This document shows, piece by piece, positions 8,227-17,355 of a DNA stretch of 64,000 nucleotides. How positions within the stretch are numbered: the first letter of the stretch is position 1; each line of letters opens with the position of its first letter. Location: positions 4,650,001 to 4,714,000 of the forward strand of contig NZ_CP084876.1 of NCBI RefSeq assembly GCF_020525925.1, written 5' to 3'. Under the pieces are notes generated by a model. It had not been told where the DNA came from. It searched no databases and saw nothing but the letters and a program-made list of their open reading frames with translations. Both the position numbers and the translations under genes were made by a program. Origin of the DNA: Klebsiella quasipneumoniae subsp. quasipneumoniae. Lineage in GTDB: Bacteria; Pseudomonadota; Gammaproteobacteria; Enterobacterales; Enterobacteriaceae.

Positions 8227-9128
8227 GTCTGTTCCTCCAGTGAATTCACAATGAACTGGCGCAGCCATTGATGCGCCGGGTCGCGGTGCCAGCGCTCGTG
8301 CCACAGCATCAGCATCTCAAAGCCGGCGACCGCCAGCGGCGGCTCGACGACCGCCAGCCCGCTCTGCCCGCGCACCAGCCGCTCCGGCAGCATCGCCACC
8401 AAATCGCTGTTGCGCAGAGTCTCCAGCATAAACAGGAAATGTGGCACGGAAAGGACAACCCGCCGCGCCAGGCCAAGATTCGCCAGCGCGGTATCGGTCG
8501 CCGCGCTGAAGCCGCCCCCATCCGGGGAGACGATCGCTTGCTCCAGCTGACAGAACGTTTCCAGACTCAACCCTTGCCCCAGCGCCGGATGCCCGGCCCG
8601 ACCCGCCAGCACGTAGCGTTCGCGAAACAGCAGGCGTTGATGCAGCCCCGGCGGCGCGCCCTCGCGGGTATGGAAGCAGAGATCTACTGTATCGCTGGCT
8701 GCCTGCTGCTCCAGCCGCGCCGGCTGTAGCTCGAACACCGCCAGCCGACTGCCGGGAGAGGCCAGGCGTAGCCTGCCCAGCATCGGCAGGAGGATCGCCG
8801 AGGCCATATAGTCCGTCGCTGCCACCCGCCAGGTCTCCGCCGCCGTCGCCGGATCAAAAGGGCTGACCGGCGCCACCGCCTGCTCCAGCGCGGCTAACGC
8901 GGCGCGCAGCGGCTGGCGAAGCTCATCGGCGCGGGCGGTGGGCTGCATGCCGCGCGGGCCCGGCATCAGCAGCGGGTCGGCAAACATCTCCCGTAACCTG
9001 GCGAGCTGAATACTCACCGACGGCTGCGACAGATTCAGCCGCTGCGCCGCCCGGGTGACGTTGTTTTCACTGAGCAGCACGTCGAGCGTGCGCAGCAGAT
9101 TGAGATCCAGACGATGTAAATTAATCAC
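8220..9128 (-). CDS. LysR-family transcriptional regulator
   Basis: This 302-residue LysR regulator has the N-terminal helix-turn-helix [19 protein letters not shown] at about residues 23-41 and an effector-binding domain beyond residue 90. The start is GTG at 9128, with a weak AGG upstream and no ATG nearby. It is divergent from the oxidoreductase gene at 9215 (86-bp gap), the classical LysR arrangement, which makes that gene a likely target. It also overlaps fosA downstream, so fosA may be expressed from the LysR promoter. The effector is unknown. Confidence 0.87.
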   Translation of the reverse strand: MINLHRLDLNLLRTLDVLLSENNVTRAAQRLNLSQPSVSIQLARLREMFADPLLMPGPRGMQPTARADELRQPLRAALAALEQAVAPVSPFDPATAAETWRVAATDYMASAILLPMLGRLRLASPGSRLAVFELQPARLEQQAASDTVDLCFHTREGAPPGLHQRLLFRERYVLAGRAGHPALGQGLSLETFCQLEQAIVSPDGGGFSAATDTALANLGLARRVVLSVPHFLFMLETLRNSDLVAMLPERLVRGQSGLAVVEPPLAVAGFEMLMLWHERWHRDPAHQWLRQFIVNSLEEQTC

Positions 9129-9214
9129 AGCTATACCTGGGATTGAAGTAATTAATTTCTACTATAGCGCCAACTTTCCTACTCTGCAGATCTTCCCACT
9201 TCAGAGGTGATGTT

Positions 9215-9997
9215 ATGAAAGTACTGCTGATTTACGCCCATCCGGAACCGCGCTCCCTCAATGGCGGACTCAAAGATTTCGCCATCCGTCATCTGCAGCA
9301 GGCCGGTCATGAAGTCCAGGTGTCCGATCTCTACGCCATGCGCTGGAAGGCCGAGTATGACGCCGACGACAGCGGCGCGCCGCCGGTCGGCGAGTTCTGG
9401 CGTCCTACCCTTGATTCAAAACTGGCCTTTTCGCAAGGAACTCAAAGCGCGGATATCGCAGCCGAGCAGGAAAAGCTGCTATGGGCCGATACGGTGATTT
9501 TTCAGTTCCCGCTGTGGTGGTTCTCGATGCCGGCGATCATGAAAGGCTGGATCGATCGGGTATATGCCTGGGGTTTTGCCTATGGCGTCGGCGAGCACAG
9601 CGACCGCCACTGGGGCGATCGCTATGGGGAAGGCACCTTCGTCGGCAAGCGGGCAATGCTGATCGTCACCGCCGGCGGCTGGGCGGAACACTATTCACCG
9701 CGCGGGATCAATGGCCCCATCGACGACATCCTGTTCCCCATTCAGCACGGTATGCTGTTCTACCCCGGCTTCGAGGTGCTTCCGCCGCTGGTGTTCTACC
9801 GCACGGACAAAACCGATGCCGCGCAGTTCGCCGACCAGTGCGCCACCCTGGCCGGGCGGCTGGACACGCTGTGGCAAACTGAGCCCATTCCATTTCGCCG
9901 GCAAAATCATGGCGACTATCTGATCCCATCGCTGACGCTGCGCCCGGAGCTGGCGCCGGGGCAAAGCGGCCTGGCGGTGCATCTGCGTAGCGAGTAG
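9215..9997 (+). CDS. NAD(P)H-dependent flavodoxin-fold oxidoreductase
   Basis: This 260-residue protein of the NQO1/KefF/MdaB-like flavodoxin-fold superfamily starts with the strand-loop MKVLLIYAHPEPRSLNG that binds the FMN/FAD phosphate. It continues with FQFPLWWFSMPAIMKGWIDR, the conserved flavin-contact segment of quinone reductases. Such enzymes reduce quinones or nitro compounds by two electrons using NAD(P)H. The ATG has AGAGGTGATG-type upstream sequence (GAGGTG, 7 nt before). It is divergent from the LysR gene, which probably controls it. Specific substrate unknown. Confidence 0.85.
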   Translation: MKVLLIYAHPEPRSLNGGLKDFAIRHLQQAGHEVQVSDLYAMRWKAEYDADDSGAPPVGEFWRPTLDSKLAFSQGTQSADIAAEQEKLLWADTVIFQFPLWWFSMPAIMKGWIDRVYAWGFAYGVGEHSDRHWGDRYGEGTFVGKRAMLIVTAGGWAEHYSPRGINGPIDDILFPIQHGMLFYPGFEVLPPLVFYRTDKTDAAQFADQCATLAGRLDTLWQTEPIPFRRQNHGDYLIPSLTLRPELAPGQSGLAVHLRSE

Positions 9998-10038
9998 CAG
10001 ACAAACGCTGCCCGTCTTCGCCACCGAGGATGGGTAGT

Positions 10039-10995
10039 TTATCCGACTCTCTCCAGCCCCAGCATGCCTCGCGCCTGGATAAAGCACAGCAGCAATACCC
10101 CCCACAGCGCCATCGTCAGATAGGGGCTGATACCGAGGATATTGAACCCACTCTCAATGATCTGCAGCAGGAACAGCGCTAGCACCATCCCGACGATGCG
10201 CCCGCTGCCGCCATCCGGATTCACGCCGCCAAGCACCGCCGCGAGGATCGACACCAACAGATACGATTCTCCATAAGACGCTTTGGCTGAGTTCAGCTTC
10301 GACATCATCAGAAACGCGGCCACAGCGCAGAGCAGGGCCGAGATGACATATACCCACATCAACACCCGTCGGGTATTGATCCCGGAATAATGGGTCGCCC
10401 GCTCGTTGGATCCGATCAACATGATCGCCCGACCCAGCGGGCTTTTCTCCAGCAGCACCCACAGCCCGATCGCCACCACCGCAAAAAGCCACATTGGTAG
10501 CGGAATACCAAACCACTGGGCATGATTCAGCCACAGTACCCACTGAGGATAGTTAGCGATGGCGCTGCCGCCGGTGATCAAAATATTTATCCCTTTGAGC
10601 AGGGTCATCATACCGAGGGTAGCCAGGATCGGCGAAACACGGATCCCGGCGATCAGTATCCCGTTGCACAGGCCAATGATCATCGCCGCCCCTCCGCCGG
10701 CCAGCAGCGTCGCCAGCGCAGTGGCGGCACCCGGTGGATAGCTTGTCGCTACCCAGGCCATCACCAGCGAGCAGGCATTGGCGGTCGCGATAATTGACAG
10801 ATTAATGCCGCCGCAAAGCATGGTCATTGCCATCGCCAGCGCCAGGATCCCCAACACCGGCATTTGCGAGGCAATCGACTGGAAATTAGTGACAGACCAG
10901 AAGATGTTTGGCATGGCAATGCTAAAGGCGATAACCGTCAGCAGCAGCAGGCCGATCAGGTAAAACTCAACGTTATTGCGCCATGATTTTTTCAT
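10039..10995 (-). CDS. Sugar-type ABC importer permease (RbsC-like), second
   Basis: This 318-residue permease of the ribose/galactose/autoinducer-2 (BPD_transp_2, RbsC/LsrC/LsrD-like) family has about nine to ten hydrophobic helices. The family signature GGINLSIIATANACSL and the downstream LGGVNPDGGSGRIVGM, in place of the usual GGTSLxGGxG loop, are visible. It overlaps the preceding permease gene by 4 bp and is the last gene of a leftward four-gene importer operon. The two permeases probably form a heterodimer in the inner membrane. Confidence 0.87.
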   Translation of the reverse strand: MKKSWRNNVEFYLIGLLLLTVIAFSIAMPNIFWSVTNFQSIASQMPVLGILALAMAMTMLCGGINLSIIATANACSLVMAWVATSYPPGAATALATLLAGGGAAMIIGLCNGILIAGIRVSPILATLGMMTLLKGINILITGGSAIANYPQWVLWLNHAQWFGIPLPMWLFAVVAIGLWVLLEKSPLGRAIMLIGSNERATHYSGINTRRVLMWVYVISALLCAVAAFLMMSKLNSAKASYGESYLLVSILAAVLGGVNPDGGSGRIVGMVLALFLLQIIESGFNILGISPYLTMALWGVLLLCFIQARGMLGLERVG

Positions 10996-11963
10996 AACAA
11001 GCTCCGGTTCTGATGCTGGCTCCAGGCCGTTACGCTGATACTGACGACGATGATCGCCCCGGTAATCAGGGTCTGCCAGTAGGAGGAGACCCCCAGCAGG
11101 TTCAGGCCGTTCTGCATCACCGCCAGTAAAATCACCCCCAGCAGCGTACCGGTGAGGGATCCGCGCCCGCCAATCAGGCTGGTACCGCCCAGCACCACCG
11201 CGGCCAGCACCGTCAGCTCATAGCCCAGCAATGAATCCGGCGCGACAGTCATCACTGTCCATGCCTGCACGACACCTGCGGCCCCCGACATCAGCCCCAT
11301 ATAGCCATAAACGAACAACTGCAGGCGGAGCACACTGAAGCCGACGCGGCTGGCGGATTCCCGGTTGCCGCCCATGGCATAGATCTTGCGGCCAACGGTG
11401 GTGAAATTCATGATAAACGCGGTCAACAACACCACCGCTATCATCGTCAGCAGCGGCAGCCCCAGGCCGTAATCGTAACCATCGGCATCGGTGTATTTGA
11501 ACAGCATGACCCCCTTTTCAAACCACGGGGGGAAGTCATAGAGCCAGACACCTTTGCTTAACCACAGCAGCAAACCGTAGAAAATATTGAGCGTGGAAAT
11601 GGTGATAATGATCGAGGGGACCCGCAGACGATTGACCAACAGCGCGTTAACCAGCCCCAGTAGCACGCCGATACCGCCGGCAAGCACAAAGGCCACCGCG
11701 AAGTTGCCGCCCACTTTTTGCAGCATCACTACCATGCCGTACTGGGCGATAATGGTCATGGCCGGGAAGGAGATATCAATCCCGCCGGCGATCAGCACCA
11801 CGAACAGGCCACAGGCGAGGATAGTCAGCATCGCGTAGTTATTAGCGAGGTCGTAAATATTACCGAAAGTGAAAAATTCCTCACTGCGCCAGCCCAGCAT
11901 CAGGCACAGCGCGATAATAAACATACCTAACCAGAATTCATGTTGTTTCAACAGATTAGCCAT
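10992..11963 (-). CDS. Sugar-type ABC importer permease (RbsC-like), first
   Basis: This 323-residue RbsC-family permease shows the signature GGIDISFPAMTIIAQYGM and the loop VLGGTSLIGGRGSLTG that contacts the ATPase. About ten transmembrane helices are expected from its hydrophobicity. The start overlaps the ATPase gene by 8 bp and the end overlaps the second permease by 4 bp, indicating translational coupling. Substrate inferred to be a pentose, deoxysugar or related compound, because the importer type is CUT2. Confidence 0.87.
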   Translation of the reverse strand: MANLLKQHEFWLGMFIIALCLMLGWRSEEFFTFGNIYDLANNYAMLTILACGLFVVLIAGGIDISFPAMTIIAQYGMVVMLQKVGGNFAVAFVLAGGIGVLLGLVNALLVNRLRVPSIIITISTLNIFYGLLLWLSKGVWLYDFPPWFEKGVMLFKYTDADGYDYGLGLPLLTMIAVVLLTAFIMNFTTVGRKIYAMGGNRESASRVGFSVLRLQLFVYGYMGLMSGAAGVVQAWTVMTVAPDSLLGYELTVLAAVVLGGTSLIGGRGSLTGTLLGVILLAVMQNGLNLLGVSSYWQTLITGAIIVVSISVTAWSQHQNRSLL

Positions 11964-13440
11964 TAACCACCTCCGCTATCTGCTGTTGGTTACTGCTGTC
12001 CGGCAGGAAGCTATGCGTCAATTCGCCCTGCTTCATCACCAGGATGCGATGACTCTGGTACCACGCCTCTTCGATCTCGTCACAAATCATCAGCACGGCG
12101 ATGCCATGGGCAGCCAAATCGCTGATGATATGATAGATCCCGGCTTTGTTTGCGATATCCACCCCCACCGTCGGGCTATCAAGGATCAGCAGCTTAGGGG
12201 CGATCGCCAGCCATTTGGCGATAGAGACGCGTTGGGCATTGCCGCCGGAGAGGGTATTCACCGGCAAATGCGTATCCGGCGCTTTAATGGTCAACGCGTT
12301 GACCATTCTCGCGACCAGTTGCTGAGCTTTACTGTCACTCAATAGTCCGCAAGTGCCTTTCACTTTATGAAACACCGTGCTGATGATGTTATTTTCAATC
12401 GACTGACTCATCACCAGGCCGCGTGACATACGGTCCTCAGAGACATAGCCGATACCGTGGCGGATAGCGTCCTGATTGCTACGCAACCGCACCGGTTGGC
12501 CATTTATCAGGATCTCGCCGCTGTCGGGGCGGGTCATGCCGAAAAGGCTCAGGCACAACTCTGTTCGCCCCGCACCCAGCAGGCCGACTATCGACACCAC
12601 TTCTCCGGCTTCGACCTTCAGAGAGACGTTGTGATATTCCCCCTTACGGCTGAGATTGCGCACTTCCAGTACCGGCGTGCTGCCCTTCCCTTGCCACAGG
12701 TCGCGCACCTGATAATCAAACTCCTGGCCCGTCATCAGAAAACCGAGTCGCCGAGTAGTCACCTCTGCCGCCGGTAAGGTACCGACCAGATTGCCATCCT
12801 TCAGCACGCTGATGCGATCCGATACGGCCATGACCTCTTCCAGACGGTGGCTAACAAAGACGATGCAGATCCCCCTCTCACGTAGCTGGCGCACGACATT
12901 CAGTAGCCCCTCCACTTCCTGATGGGTCAATGAGGCCGTGGGTTCATCCATAATGATAAGCTGGGCGTCCTGCGCCAGCGCGCGGCAGATCGCCACCAGC
13001 TGGCAGCGGGCGATGGAGAGCGACTCAACGGTGGCATCAAGCGGCAGCGAGACGTTAATACTCCGCATCGCCTGCTCCGCACTGCGCCGCAGTTCGCTGC
13101 GCTTTACCAGCACGCCGCGGTGATAGTGGTTGATGGCAATGTTCTCCCACACGCTGAGATTGGGAAACAGCGACAGATCCTGATAAATCACCTGGATCCC
13201 ATGGGCGACAGAGGCCGCAGGCGTCAGTCTGGGCCACGTCTTGCCGCCCAGCTCCATCGCCGCGCCCTCATCCGGGCGATAGACGCCGGAGATAATTTTG
13301 ATCAACGTCGACTTCCCGCAACCGTTCTGCCCGGCCAGGCAGTGTACTTCCCCGGGCATAAAATCGATGCTGATATCATTGAGCGCGCGGTTGGCGTGGA
13401 AGGTTTTGCTGACGTGACGAAGGGAAAGGAAAGGTTCCAT
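11956..13440 (-). CDS. Sugar-type ABC importer ATP-binding protein (RbsA-like)
   Basis: This 494-residue tandem ATPase has two nucleotide-binding domains, typical of CUT2 importers. Domain 1 has Walker A GQNGCGKSTLIK, an ABC signature degenerated to LSIARCQLVAI, and Walker B LIIMDEPTASL. Domain 2 has a degenerate Walker A-like GLLGAGRTELC, signature LSGGNAQRVSIAKWL and Walker B LLILDSPTVGVD, where the usual Glu is Ser, a common RbsA-type degeneracy. It energises uptake together with the two permeases and the binding protein encoded upstream. Confidence 0.88.
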   Translation of the reverse strand: MEPFLSLRHVSKTFHANRALNDISIDFMPGEVHCLAGQNGCGKSTLIKIISGVYRPDEGAAMELGGKTWPRLTPAASVAHGIQVIYQDLSLFPNLSVWENIAINHYHRGVLVKRSELRRSAEQAMRSINVSLPLDATVESLSIARCQLVAICRALAQDAQLIIMDEPTASLTHQEVEGLLNVVRQLRERGICIVFVSHRLEEVMAVSDRISVLKDGNLVGTLPAAEVTTRRLGFLMTGQEFDYQVRDLWQGKGSTPVLEVRNLSRKGEYHNVSLKVEAGEVVSIVGLLGAGRTELCLSLFGMTRPDSGEILINGQPVRLRSNQDAIRHGIGYVSEDRMSRGLVMSQSIENNIISTVFHKVKGTCGLLSDSKAQQLVARMVNALTIKAPDTHLPVNTLSGGNAQRVSIAKWLAIAPKLLILDSPTVGVDIANKAGIYHIISDLAAHGIAVLMICDEIEEAWYQSHRILVMKQGELTHSFLPDSSNQQQIAEVVNG

Positions 13441-13490
13441 AACATCCCCTGGCAGGTTAAGCCGGGGCGCCAGGCGCCCCGGAAGATGGA

Positions 13491-14474
13491 TTAGTAGAGC
13501 GAATCAATATTGTCTTTATTTACCAGCAGCACTTTATGGAAGCGGATAATATGCTTGTCGCTATCGACATCCGCTTTACCGAGCTCTTTCAGTTCAAATC
13601 CTGGCTCAATGGATTTGCCGTTCAGCAGGGTGCTGGCGACGGCCGCGAGGGCATAGCCGGCTGTCGCCGGATCGTAGGTAATGCCTTCTGTAATATCACC
13701 ACTCTTAATGAGGGAGGCCGCCTGCGATGGGATCATCATCCCGTAGACCGCAACTTTGTTTTTCGCACGCTTCTCTTTCACCGCGCGCCCCGCGCCAATC
13801 GGACCATTCGAACCAAAAGAGACCACCGCTTTCAAATCCGGGTAAGTTTTCATTAGATCGAGCGTGGTACGGCGGGAATCATCAACACTTTCCGCTACCG
13901 GCATGCGGCGGGTGACTTCATGCATGTCCGGATAATGCTCTTTTTGGTATTTCACCAGCAGATCGGCCCACAGGTTGTGCTGCGGTACCGTAAGACTACC
14001 TACATAGATAACGTAGCCGCCTTTGCCACCCATCCGCTTGGCCATATGCTCCACATATTCAGCGGCGAACTTCTCGTTATCGATGATCTCCACATCCCAG
14101 TTGGCGCTCGGCTGCCCGGGCGATTCGTTGGTCAGCACGACGATGCCGGCGTCACGGGCTTTTTTGAATACCGGCTCCAGCACGTTGGCATCGTTAGGCA
14201 CGATAGTGATGGCATCCACTTTACGTGCAATCAGGTCCTCAATAATTTTCACCTGCTGCGGCGCGTCGGTGCTGGACGGCCCAACCTGAGAGGCGTTGAG
14301 GTTAAACTCTTTCCCAGCCTGGACTACCCCTTCTCCCATCCGGTTAAACCATGGCATGCCATCTACTTTTGAAATATTGACTACCGTTTTTTCCGCCGCA
14401 TATACCGGCGCGGAAATAAGCGCAGCCCCCAACAGCAAGGATGAAAAAATATTAACGACCAGACGTTTATGCAT
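13491..14474 (-). CDS. Periplasmic sugar-binding protein of the ABC importer
   Basis: This 327-residue type I periplasmic binding protein (Peripla_BP_4 family, LsrB/RbsB-like) has a signal peptide ending PVYAAEK. ATG at 14474 is chosen because it gives a clean signal sequence (MHKRLVVNIFSSLLLGAALI) and has TGAGG upstream; a start 15 bp earlier is possible. Recognisable features are IVPNDANVLEPVFKKARDAGI and FGSNGPIGAGRAVKEK. It is the first gene of the importer operon, 50 bp before the ATPase. The ligand cannot be read from sequence; autoinducer-2-like annotation is common for this branch, but no lsrK/lsrR/lsrF genes are nearby. Confidence 0.85.
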   Translation of the reverse strand: MHKRLVVNIFSSLLLGAALISAPVYAAEKTVVNISKVDGMPWFNRMGEGVVQAGKEFNLNASQVGPSSTDAPQQVKIIEDLIARKVDAITIVPNDANVLEPVFKKARDAGIVVLTNESPGQPSANWDVEIIDNEKFAAEYVEHMAKRMGGKGGYVIYVGSLTVPQHNLWADLLVKYQKEHYPDMHEVTRRMPVAESVDDSRRTTLDLMKTYPDLKAVVSFGSNGPIGAGRAVKEKRAKNKVAVYGMMIPSQAASLIKSGDITEGITYDPATAGYALAAVASTLLNGKSIEPGFELKELGKADVDSDKHIIRFHKVLLVNKDNIDSLY

Positions 14475-14638
14475 AATAATTAGCCTCAATACGTTGTAGT
14501 CAGACAGGGGTATGACGCAAAATGGAAAAAAGATATAAATAGTAATAATGTTAATAATTTAGAAGAGAATAAACACAAGCAGTAACAGCAGACAGGTAAT
14601 ATCCAGCTATAAATATGGATAATAATACTATAATCCTG

Positions 14639-14660
14639 TGACGTGAGCTTTTTCACAAAA
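14639..14660. promoter_or_regulatory. CRP-like site upstream of ABC importer
   Basis: CGTGA-N6-TCACA (14642-14646 and 14653-14657) matches the CRP consensus TGTGA-N6-TCACA at 9 of 10 core positions. It lies about 165 bp upstream of the binding-protein start, consistent with catabolite control of the sugar importer; it could also affect the divergent trpS2 transcript. Binding is inferred. Confidence 0.5.
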
Positions 14661-14732
14661 AGCCTGCAACATACTTTATTGTTCCATAATAATTATCAGG
14701 TCTATGAGAAAACCTATTTTCCCGTCTGGTCA

Positions 14733-14761
14733 TTTACCGCAAAACAACAAAAAAATAATAC
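14733..14761 (+). promoter_or_regulatory. Candidate promoter of the trpS2 leader
   Basis: TTTACC (14733-14738), a 17-bp spacer and TAATAC (14756-14761) form a good sigma-70 promoter. Transcription would begin near 14768, about 50 nt before the leader peptide. This is inferred from consensus matching. Confidence 0.5.
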
Positions 14762-14820
14762 CAGAAAAATCATATGGTTTTTGATTGCGCTCTTGGCCTA
14801 TTCCGTGGCAGGATAAAAAG

Positions 14821-14874
14821 ATGAACAGAAACGCGATCGTAACCTATCCCCGCCGTTGGTGGCTGCCTGCATAA
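14821..14874 (+). CDS. Trp-Trp leader peptide of trpS2
   Basis: This 17-residue open frame, MNRNAIVTYPRRWWLPA, has AGGA about 7 nt before its ATG and ends in TAA at 14872-14874. It has two adjacent Trp codons (14857-14862) just before a hairpin series that precedes a tryptophanyl-tRNA synthetase gene. Tandem codons for the cognate amino acid near the end of a short leader are the hallmark of ribosome-mediated attenuation, as in trpL. I infer it senses charged tRNA-Trp. Translation is not proven, but codon placement, spacing and structure agree. Confidence 0.72.
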   Translation: MNRNAIVTYPRRWWLPA

Positions 14875-14931
14875 CAGGCGGCACGATACACGTTTCCATT
14901 TTCAAAGCCGCCGGAAGGCGGCTTTGGTGTT
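14862..14931 (+). terminator. Attenuator (1:2, 2:3, 3:4 hairpins) before trpS2
   Basis: Segment 1 (14862-14869) pairs with segment 2 (14875-14882) in an 8-bp stem with one G-U pair. Segment 2 bases 14877-14882 (GGCGGC) can instead pair with 14907-14912 (GCCGCC). That segment is the 5' arm of the terminator stem AAAGCCGCC / GGCGGCTTT (14904-14912 and 14917-14925, GGAA loop), followed by a short, interrupted U-rich tract. A ribosome stalled at the Trp codons would cover segment 1, free segment 2 and prevent the terminator. This predicts trpS2 induction on Trp-tRNA shortage. The weak U tract is the main uncertainty. Confidence 0.68.
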
Positions 14932-14974
14932 TTCAGGACGTCTTTCGGCTGAACAGTCTGATAAGGAGTTCCTG

Positions 14975-15982
14975 ATGAACCATCCGCAAACCATCCTCAC
15001 TGGCGACCGCCCCACCGGCCAGCTACATCTTGGCCACTTCGTCGGCTCGCTGCGCCAGCGCGTCGCGCTGCAGCACGACCACCAGCAGTTTATCCTTATC
15101 GCCGACCTGCAAGGGCTCACTGACAACGGCAGCAACCCGCAAAAAATCAGCCATCATATTCTCGAAGTGATGGCCGATTATCTGGCCGTCGGCATTGACC
15201 CCAGGCTCACCACGCTCTGCCTGCAGTCCGCCCTGCCCGCGCTGGCGGAGCTCAGCGCGCTGTATATGAATATCGTCACCGTCGCCCGCGTGGAACGTAA
15301 TCCGACGGTCAAAAATGAGATTGCCCAGAAGGGATTCGCCCGTTCGCTGCCGGTGGGCTTTCTCGCCTATCCGATTAGCCAGGCGGCCGATATCACCGCC
15401 TTCAAAGCCGAACTGGTGCCAGTGGGCGACGATCAGCTACCGATGATTGAGCAGACCAACGAGATCGTCCACAAGATGAATAGCCTCACCGGCGAACCGG
15501 TGCTGCGCCACTGCAAGGCGCTACTCAGCGAAGTGAGCCGCCTGCCGGGCGTCGACGGCAACGCCAAAATGTCGAAATCGCTGGGCAATACGCTGACGTT
15601 ATCGGCCAGTGAAGAGGAGATCCACCGCGCGGTCAGCGCGATGTATACCGACCCAACGCACCTGAGAGTCAGCGATCCGGGCCATGTCGACGGCAACGTG
15701 GTGTTCACCTATCTCGACGCTTTCCATAGCGATAAGGCGCGGGTGGCTGAGATGAAAGCCCACTATCAGCGCGGCGGGCTGGGGGATCGCCAGTGTAAGA
15801 ATGAACTGGAAACCTGCCTGCAGGCGCTCCTGGCGCCGATCCGCGAACGGCGGGCCACCTTTATTCAGGATAAAGGGATGCTGCTGGAATTGTTGCGTCA
15901 GGGCAGCGAGCGCGCCCACCAGTTGACGCAGCAGACGCTGCATGAAGTGAAACGAGGTCTGGGGCTGCCGGTCCTGTTCTGA
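14975..15982 (+). CDS. Tryptophanyl-tRNA synthetase, second form (TrpS2-like)
   Basis: This 335-residue class Ic aminoacyl-tRNA synthetase charges tRNA-Trp in the cytoplasm. The HIGH-type motif HLGH is at residues 18-21 and KMSKS at 198-202; the Trp-site region VGDDQLPMIEQTNEI is intact. The ATG at 14975 is preceded by AAGGAG at 14962-14967. It is not in the usual dam-rpe-gph-trpS context of the housekeeping trpS, so I infer an auxiliary copy of the kind that may protect against Trp-analogue inhibitors or Trp starvation. The upstream leader peptide and attenuator support a conditional role. Confidence 0.88.
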   Translation: MNHPQTILTGDRPTGQLHLGHFVGSLRQRVALQHDHQQFILIADLQGLTDNGSNPQKISHHILEVMADYLAVGIDPRLTTLCLQSALPALAELSALYMNIVTVARVERNPTVKNEIAQKGFARSLPVGFLAYPISQAADITAFKAELVPVGDDQLPMIEQTNEIVHKMNSLTGEPVLRHCKALLSEVSRLPGVDGNAKMSKSLGNTLTLSASEEEIHRAVSAMYTDPTHLRVSDPGHVDGNVVFTYLDAFHSDKARVAEMKAHYQRGGLGDRQCKNELETCLQALLAPIRERRATFIQDKGMLLELLRQGSERAHQLTQQTLHEVKRGLGLPVLF

Positions 15983-16287
15983 GGTGATGAAAGGTTTCCG
16001 GTAGTGGATATTTTGTTAACGCGTCGACAAGACCCTGCCTTTAGTGTGGACAACACCGCCGCGGATGTTACTATCACGTTAACGGTAGCTCTCACTATGC
16101 GTGTTTCATTAAGGCCAGGATCGCTGATGATGACCACATAAGTAGTACAGCGTTCGGCTGCGCATCGACGCGGTAGAGCGCTGCGTCAGCGGCCCTTCCC
16201 CACTCATTCGTCCTTCGCAAGGAGGACGCTCCGCCCGTCGGAGAAGACACGCGTATCACTTCGCACAGGGAATCAAGCGAGTCGCGT
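15983..16287. other. Intergenic region, trpS2 to yhiI
   Basis: About 305 bp without a supportable gene. Two GTTAACG words (near 16015 and 16078) form a loose repeat, and the yhiI promoter must lie here. I see no clear terminator after trpS2. Confidence 0.4.
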
Positions 16288-17355
16288 ATGGACAAAATAA
16301 AGAAACGTTGGACAGGGTATTTTGTCGGCTTACTGGTGGTACTCGCCGCCGCTGCATGGTGGCTGCTGCGCCCGCCGGGCCTCCCGGAGGGTTTTGCCAG
16401 TAGCAACGGACGAATCGAAGCCACCGAGGTGGATATTGCCAGCAAAATCGCCGGGCGTATCGACACCATTCTGGTCAAAGAGGGTCAGTTCGTGCACCAG
16501 GGAGAGGTGCTGGCGAGAATGGATACCCGTGTACTGAACGAGCAGCGTCTTGAAGCCGCCGCGCAAATCAAGGAAGCGGAAAGCGCGGTCCTGGCCGCCA
16601 GAGCCTTGCTCGATCAGCGGCAAAGTGAAATGCGCGCCAGCGAAGCGGTAGTGAAGCAGCGTCAGGCGGAGCTCGACTCCACGGCGAAACGTCACGTCCG
16701 CTCGCACACTCTCTCCCAGCGCGGCGCCGTCTCCGCTCAGCAACTGGATGACGATCGCGCCGCGGCGGAGAGCGCTCGCGCGGCGCTGGAGTCGGCGAAA
16801 GCCCAGGTCTCTGCCGCCCGCGCCGCCATCGAGGCCGCCCGCACCAGTATTATTCAGGCGCAAACCCGCGTCGAAGCCGCCCAGGCGACCGAGCGGCGGA
16901 TCCTCGCCGATATTGACGATAGCGAGCTGAAAGCCCCCCGCGACGGCCGTATTCAGTATCGCGTCGCCGAGCCCGGCGAAGTGCTGGCCGCCGGTGGTCG
17001 GGTGCTGAATATGGTCGATCTCGCCGACGTCTATATGACTTTCTTTCTGCCCACCGAACAGGCAGGTCTGCTGGCGCTCGGCAGCGAAGCGCGCTTGATC
17101 CTCGATGCCGCTCCGGATCTGGTGATCCCGGCCAATATCAGCTTTGTCGCCAGCGTCGCCCAGTTCACGCCGAAAACGGTGGAGACCCGCGACGAGCGTC
17201 TCAAACTGATGTTCCGCGTCAAAGCGCGCATCCCGCCGGAGCTGCTGGCGCAGCACCTGGAGTATGTCAAAACCGGTCTGCCCGGCATGGCCTACGTGCG
17301 GCTGGATAACCAGCAGTCCTGGCCTGAAGCCCTGACGGTGAGGTTGCCGCAATGA
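16288..17355 (+). CDS. yhiI: HlyD-family adaptor YhiI
   Basis: This 355-residue periplasmic adaptor has one N-terminal membrane anchor (about residues 10-27, [17 protein letters not shown]). It has a first lipoyl half containing [23 protein letters not shown], a long Ala-rich coiled coil (about residues 90-200) and a second lipoyl half [17 protein letters not shown]. The length matches E. coli YhiI (355). Its 4-bp overlap with rbbA (ATGA) and the following permease gene give the conserved yhiI-rbbA-yhhJ operon. With RbbA and YhhJ it probably forms an ABC exporter; the substrate is not established. Confidence 0.88.
   Translation: MDKIKKRWTGYFVGLLVVLAAAAWWLLRPPGLPEGFASSNGRIEATEVDIASKIAGRIDTILVKEGQFVHQGEVLARMDTRVLNEQRLEAAAQIKEAESAVLAARALLDQRQSEMRASEAVVKQRQAELDSTAKRHVRSHTLSQRGAVSAQQLDDDRAAAESARAALESAKAQVSAARAAIEAARTSIIQAQTRVEAAQATERRILADIDDSELKAPRDGRIQYRVAEPGEVLAAGGRVLNMVDLADVYMTFFLPTEQAGLLALGSEARLILDAAPDLVIPANISFVASVAQFTPKTVETRDERLKLMFRVKARIPPELLAQHLEYVKTGLPGMAYVRLDNQQSWPEALTVRLPQ

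Noticed and set aside
15983..16287. Second leader or riboswitch before yhiI
   Set aside because: No start with a ribosome-binding site and no convincing nested hairpins.
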